The notes under the pieces were generated by a model. That model ran no database searches and had not been told where the DNA came from. It saw only the letters and a program-made list of their open reading frames with translations. Shown here one piece after another: positions 60,378 through 64,000 of a stretch of DNA of 64,000 nucleotides (position 1 is the first letter of the stretch; every line of letters begins with the position of its first letter). This DNA comes from Candidatus Obscuribacterales bacterium (lineage in GTDB: Bacteria > Cyanobacteriota > Vampirovibrionia > Obscuribacterales > Obscuribacteraceae), in the NCBI GenBank assembly GCA_021732085.1, contig JAKFVQ010000009.1:124001-188000 (forward strand), written 5' to 3'. The position numbers were made by a program, and so were the translations under genes.

Positions 60378-60955
60378 CCGGCATACCAGCATTCAAAATT
60401 CTCTGCTACCACTGCCAATGGCGCCAGTCGAGATCGAACGGATCTAATCAAACCGCCGATGTGAAGACATTCGCGAGAACTCAGCCAAATACACACTCGC
60501 CAGCTGATGTCGCTGAATTGGTGCGGCAATTACGCACATAAAAACGCATGAATAGGGCGTTTCCAATTACCCCAAAAATCCGGACGCTGGGTTGACAAGG
60601 CTTTCGAGGCTGAGCGCCCTTCGATCCTTCTGCGCGCTCCGTTTGGGTAAGCAAAGTTCTTTCTGATACGTTGAAAGTATCTTTTCAAACGCAATTTTTC
60701 TTGGAGTTCATTCCGCAAGCAGCCCGCAACAGTTCAATCATCCGACTTTGCTCTAAGCCTTCTGTGAAGAAGCTGAGATCCGGTTTCCGATGTCGAATTG
60801 ATACGCGAATGCTTCTCTTGAACTGCTGGAGAGTGGCTTGGCTAGCGCTACCTCACAAGGTAGTGCGAACTAATAAAGAAACTAATAATCACCAGTTCTG
60901 AGCTGCGCAAGAGTGCTGCTCGGTCCTGCTCTCAACATTCAACTTCCTTACTACT
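60378..60955. other. Intergenic region, about 580 bases, no supported gene
   Basis: Two short frames (60530-60718 minus, 60671-60901 plus) lack ribosome sites and domains. Features: TTGACA at 60592 without a matching -10; TTGAAA-GTATCT-TTTCAA (60671-60688), a palindromic operator-like site; and GCGCTACCT-CACA-AGGTAGTGC (60845-60866), a nine-pair hairpin with one wobble. These may serve the acyl-CoA dehydrogenase gene. Confidence 0.45.
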
Positions 60956-62806
60956 GTGAATACGAACAAACAAACCATGAAGCCTGTGAAAAGCAGCGTT
61001 CTGCAGCAATGCCTCTGGTCGGGGAGCGGGCTGAGCGAACTCTGTCCCACCATTGCAGCAGCAAACCCGGACACGGAAGCCGTCATCGCCAACTCGATCA
61101 CCGCCCTGATTGCGATGAAAAACGACGGCACAGCGTACGATCAGATTGGCAAAATCACCGATCACTCGCTGAAAACCCTCGGCGCCACCGGCTGGTTCGG
61201 CATTAGCATTCCCCGCGAATTCGGCGGCTGCAGCGCGAACACTCACGAGCTGATGCTCGGCATCACCAAGATCGCCGCAGCTGGTTTCGCGACGGAAGCC
61301 GGTCTCAACGGCATCCATACTGACCTCGGTGCGCCGGACAAACTCATTCACCACGGCAACCAATGGCAGAAGGCGCAATTTTTGCCCGCGCTTGCCTCCG
61401 GTGAACGTCTCTCTGCTCTGGCCGCGACAGAACCATGCGCTGGAACCAATCTGGCTGCGCTGGAAACAACGGCGCAGCGCGATGGCGAGCACTACATCAT
61501 CAATGGCTCCAAGCTCTTCATCGGCAACGCCTGGCCAAGCGAGCTGATCGGTCGCACAATCGCACTGCTCGCCCGCGTTCCTGAAGAAGGACCGGACTCG
61601 TACGCGATCTTCATCGTGGAGGTTCTCGCCAAAGACATCAAGGTCATTCCAGCCGGCACTGAAATCCCCGCGGACACGGAAGGCTACATCGTTGTGCCCC
61701 ACGGCAAAGACGGCGGGCATGGCTTCCATGCTATTCGCCAGGCGCGCAACACCGGCTTGGCATTCCGCAATCTGCGCGTGCCAGCGGTGAACCGCATCGA
61801 AGGCAACGGACTGAAGCACACCTACGAGGGTCTGAATCCCGGACGCATCGCTGTTCTGGCGAACGCGGCTGGTGCCATGCGCATGATTCTGCGGCTGATT
61901 GCACCCAACGCCTGGGGAAAATATCGCGAGAGCTTCGGCAAGCCGATTGAAGAGCGCGAGCTGATCAAGACTCGCATCGCTCGTTTGGCGGCCCTCATCG
62001 TCGGCGCCGATGCGTTGCGCAACTTCTGCTCGAGCCAACTCGACAGCGGCGATCGCTTCGGCTTGTCCTGCATCATCGCGAAGATCTTCGGATCGGAAGC
62101 CATTTCCGAAGCTGCCATCGACCTCGGTTTGATGACGGCTGGTGGACGCGGATTCCTGCACGGGCACCCTATCGGCGATAACCTTGCCGACTTCCTGGCC
62201 GGGCGCATCTACGACGGACAGAACGACATGCTGCGGCAGAAGTTCCTCGCGGAACTGATGGCGCCTCATGTTGAGCTGCTCAAGCCGCTTTCGCAAGACA
62301 TGAAAGCGTTGAGCAAGGGCAGACTTGCTGGTCTGCGCATCGTCAAATCGGCGGCTGCTTATCTCGGCTGGAAGGCGAAGCAGACGCTACGCAGCTTCAA
62401 GCTGAGATCGTCGGTGAAGCTGAATCACGCCGGCTTGCAAGAGCACGTGAAGTTCGCCGAGGCGCTACTGCCGAAACTCTCGAAAGAGGTGTCCGCAGCG
62501 ATGATGAAGCACGGCGCCAAACTCGGAGACCGCCAGAATGTGCTGATTCGCCTCAGCCAGCGCGTGCAAGATGCGCTGATTATCGTGATCACAGCTGGTC
62601 ACGCTGACAAAACCGGCGACGAAGCGACGATTGCAGCCGCGGATATCCTCTGCCGCGACCTGCGCCGTCGCTTGACTGGAGCGGCAGCTGATGAATGCTA
62701 CGACCGCGCTTGCGTGCGGCTGGCCGAGCTCGTCACCGCGGGCAAGTTCAGCGAACTGGAAGGTGCGGCGGAAACGCCCATCTTCCGCGCTTACGAGAAG
62801 AAGTAA
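60956..62806 (+). CDS. Acyl-CoA dehydrogenase
   Basis: 616 residues from a GTG at 60956; an ATG at 60977 is the alternative and neither has a clear ribosome site. FAD-dependent desaturation of acyl-CoA is inferred from the family pattern: 'TLGATGWFGISIPREFGGC' near residue 75, 'ALAATEPCAGTNLAALETTAQRDGEHYIINGSKLFIGNA', 'GKYRESFGKPIEERELIKTRIARL', and 'IYDGQNDMLRQKFLAEL' near the C-terminal end of the catalytic part. A further 170-residue helical domain follows, longer than short-chain enzymes (about 380 residues) and comparable to long-chain types. Codons are clearly richer in third-position G/C than upstream genes. The PlsC-type gene lies 221 bases downstream. Confidence 0.9.
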   Translation: MNTNKQTMKPVKSSVLQQCLWSGSGLSELCPTIAAANPDTEAVIANSITALIAMKNDGTAYDQIGKITDHSLKTLGATGWFGISIPREFGGCSANTHELMLGITKIAAAGFATEAGLNGIHTDLGAPDKLIHHGNQWQKAQFLPALASGERLSALAATEPCAGTNLAALETTAQRDGEHYIINGSKLFIGNAWPSELIGRTIALLARVPEEGPDSYAIFIVEVLAKDIKVIPAGTEIPADTEGYIVVPHGKDGGHGFHAIRQARNTGLAFRNLRVPAVNRIEGNGLKHTYEGLNPGRIAVLANAAGAMRMILRLIAPNAWGKYRESFGKPIEERELIKTRIARLAALIVGADALRNFCSSQLDSGDRFGLSCIIAKIFGSEAISEAAIDLGLMTAGGRGFLHGHPIGDNLADFLAGRIYDGQNDMLRQKFLAELMAPHVELLKPLSQDMKALSKGRLAGLRIVKSAAAYLGWKAKQTLRSFKLRSSVKLNHAGLQEHVKFAEALLPKLSKEVSAAMMKHGAKLGDRQNVLIRLSQRVQDALIIVITAGHADKTGDEATIAAADILCRDLRRRLTGAAADECYDRACVRLAELVTAGKFSELEGAAETPIFRAYEKK

Positions 62807-62831
62807 GCGGCAGACAACAAAAGAGGGAAGG

Positions 62832-62971
62832 GGAGCCGTCAGCAATGGCGGCTCCTCTTCAGAGGAGGGAGCTCAGGTACATCCAAATTCGTATTTTGGG
62901 CTTCCTCCCCTGGAGACACTCTTAACTCAAGGACACGTTTTCTAACTGAGCCGATGCCCTCCAATCGGCTC
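62832..62971. other. Two hairpins between the dehydrogenase and acyltransferase genes
   Basis: GGAGCCG/CGGCTCC (62832-62838 with 62849-62855) and GAGCCGAT/ATCGGCTC (62948-62955 with 62964-62971). Neither has a T-run, so they may be weak terminators or mRNA-stabilising stems. Confidence 0.4.
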
Positions 62972-63027
62972 GGTCAGAAAGCGCGACAACACAAGAAAAA
63001 ACAAACTGCAGTTCATCACCCAACTAT

Positions 63028-63957
63028 ATGTCACTACTCCAAAGCCTGATTGCAATCGTCACCATCTCCGGTATCATTCGCCTGGCGCTCTGGTATTCGT
63101 TCTGGAAGAAGCATGCTGTGAAGTTCGTGGAAAGCGGCTACACGCCACCGAAAGCGGGACCGATCAGCGAGTTCTGCTTCGCCGCAGCCTGCCGTTTTGT
63201 CACTTTCGTCACGGTTGGGAAAGTGCATGTCATTCGCACCGGAAAAGTCCCTTCAAAAGGCCACATCATCTTTGCAGCGAATCATCAGATTCCTTGCGAC
63301 TTCGCCATGGTGCGGCGCGGAAGCGGACGGCATTTCCGAATGCTAACCGCAGCGGATCAACTCGGTGGAAACTTCGGCGTCATCTCTGCCTGGTTTGGCG
63401 TCATCTCTGTGGCGTTCAAAGAAAAGAGCGACGGCGCAGCCGCTGAGCTTGCCTGCACCAACGCAGTCGCGGAAGAAGACGGCGCGCTCGGAATCTTTCC
63501 GCAGGGCGCTTTGTTGCCTGACAACATCCTTAACAAAAGTGAGTTCCGCCCGGGTTGCGTGCGCATGGCCGTCAAAGCATCTCTAATCTCCGGCGAAGAC
63601 GTCCAAATTGTGCCAATGGCGATTCACTACATTCGCGACCCCAAGCGAGCCGGCTGGACACATCGCTTCTTGAAGCGCTACCGTTCGCTCTTCCTTGGCA
63701 TGCGCAATCCGAAGAACTGGGACGCCGACTTCAAAGTCGACGAATCGAAGCTCACAGAACGCGAACGCGAGGAGCTCCTTGCGCGCCGGGAAGTGAAGCT
63801 GACGGAATATCGCCGTTCGCGCGTCACCAATTACGGCGGCGTTGTCGTGGTCGGCGATCCGATCTCCGTTTGCTCGCTGCCCCACGATCCGCTCGAAGCC
63901 ATCGAAGTGATACGCGTAGAGATGGCACGATTGCTCGAAATCGCAAAGAAGCAGTAA
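63028..63957 (+). CDS. PlsC-type 1-acylglycerol-3-phosphate acyltransferase family protein
   Basis: 309 residues. An N-terminal hydrophobic segment ('LLQSLIAIVTISGIIRLALWYSF') anchors it to the membrane. The acyltransferase motif NHxxxxD is present as 'AANHQIPCDFAMV', and 'GALGIFPQGAL' corresponds to the substrate-binding F-P-E-G with Gln replacing Glu. 'VQIVPMAIHYI' is the third block. The family acylates lysophosphatidate or related glycerolipids. High third-position G/C matches the dehydrogenase gene upstream, and a lipid role is shared, so both may have been acquired or expressed together. Confidence 0.82.
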   Translation: MSLLQSLIAIVTISGIIRLALWYSFWKKHAVKFVESGYTPPKAGPISEFCFAAACRFVTFVTVGKVHVIRTGKVPSKGHIIFAANHQIPCDFAMVRRGSGRHFRMLTAADQLGGNFGVISAWFGVISVAFKEKSDGAAAELACTNAVAEEDGALGIFPQGALLPDNILNKSEFRPGCVRMAVKASLISGEDVQIVPMAIHYIRDPKRAGWTHRFLKRYRSLFLGMRNPKNWDADFKVDESKLTEREREELLARREVKLTEYRRSRVTNYGGVVVVGDPISVCSLPHDPLEAIEVIRVEMARLLEIAKKQ

Positions 63958-64000
63958 TCCCCGACAAGCGACCGACGAGAAGAAACGCCTTCGCTTGCCG

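Noticed and set aside
60932..62296. Minus-strand open frame of 454 codons
   Set aside because: Exactly opposite the acyl-CoA dehydrogenase; composition is that of an antisense shadow of a GC3-rich gene and no domain is recognisable.

Overview
The window looks like bacterial chromosome of roughly 50% GC. It is densely coded on both strands and mixes a few core genes (mnmG, murF, pyrB, pyrC, rpsR) with many large or orphan proteins: secreted TPR proteins, a LysM protein of about 1300 residues, an FHA protein of about 1100 residues, a Ser/Thr kinase and a VIT/vWA membrane protein. A TolC-type outer-membrane protein points to a Gram-negative envelope. The style resembles the non-photosynthetic cyanobacterial sister lineages (Melainabacteria/Vampirovibrionia, Obscuribacterales type), but this is an impression from gene content, not a phylogenetic result.

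Layout. 1-7.4 kb, minus strand: a partial rhodanese, an NAD(P)-binding protein with a C-terminal DUF2867-like part, a Rieske oxygenase and the VIT/vWA protein. 7.5-9.9 kb, plus: a short SPFH protein, a stretch with four consecutive hairpins ending in a terminator, and two orphans. 9.9-13.7 kb, minus: two tandem paralogues, a TPR lipoprotein and mnmG. 13.9-19.5 kb: a CYCGC-motif secreted protein, a DCC-like protein, an alpha/beta hydrolase, and an aminotransferase plus acyltransferase pair. 19.7-24.1 kb, plus: a secreted HEIGH metalloprotease, a TPR protein and a trypsin-like protease whose start lies in a hairpin. 24.2-28.5 kb: murF and pyrB-pyrC. 28.6-31.5 kb, minus: three separately transcribed paralogues sharing an undescribed domain of about 75 residues. 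31.7-34.3 kb, plus: a divergent creatininase-family protein, a membrane protein, a P-loop kinase and an EamA transporter. 34.6 kb: rpsR. 35.2-43.8 kb: orphans, the LysM protein and the convergent FHA protein. 44.4-52 kb: a TolC-like protein with a secreted partner, two small membrane paralogues, a CsoR-type regulator, a GH18-like protein and orphans. 52.2-57.2 kb: a soluble PAS histidine kinase, an OmpR-type regulator and a Ser/Thr kinase. 57.5-60.4 kb: an orphan, then three tandem, nearly identical 52-residue peptide genes framed by a palindrome upstream and a long inverted repeat downstream, then another orphan. 61-64 kb: an acyl-CoA dehydrogenase and a PlsC-type acyltransferase with visibly higher GC.

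The best candidate for an undescribed system is the triplicated cationic peptide locus at 59,041-59,587. The three copies differ mostly at synonymous sites, each keeps its own ribosome binding site, and each has a Gly-Gly followed by a short hydrophobic tail with one cysteine. The three-paralogue cluster at 28.7-31.5 kb, the structured region at 8.37-8.64 kb and a dispersed GC-rich repeat (one copy inside a reading frame) are the next most interesting signals. All functional names rest on motif reading; no search was run.
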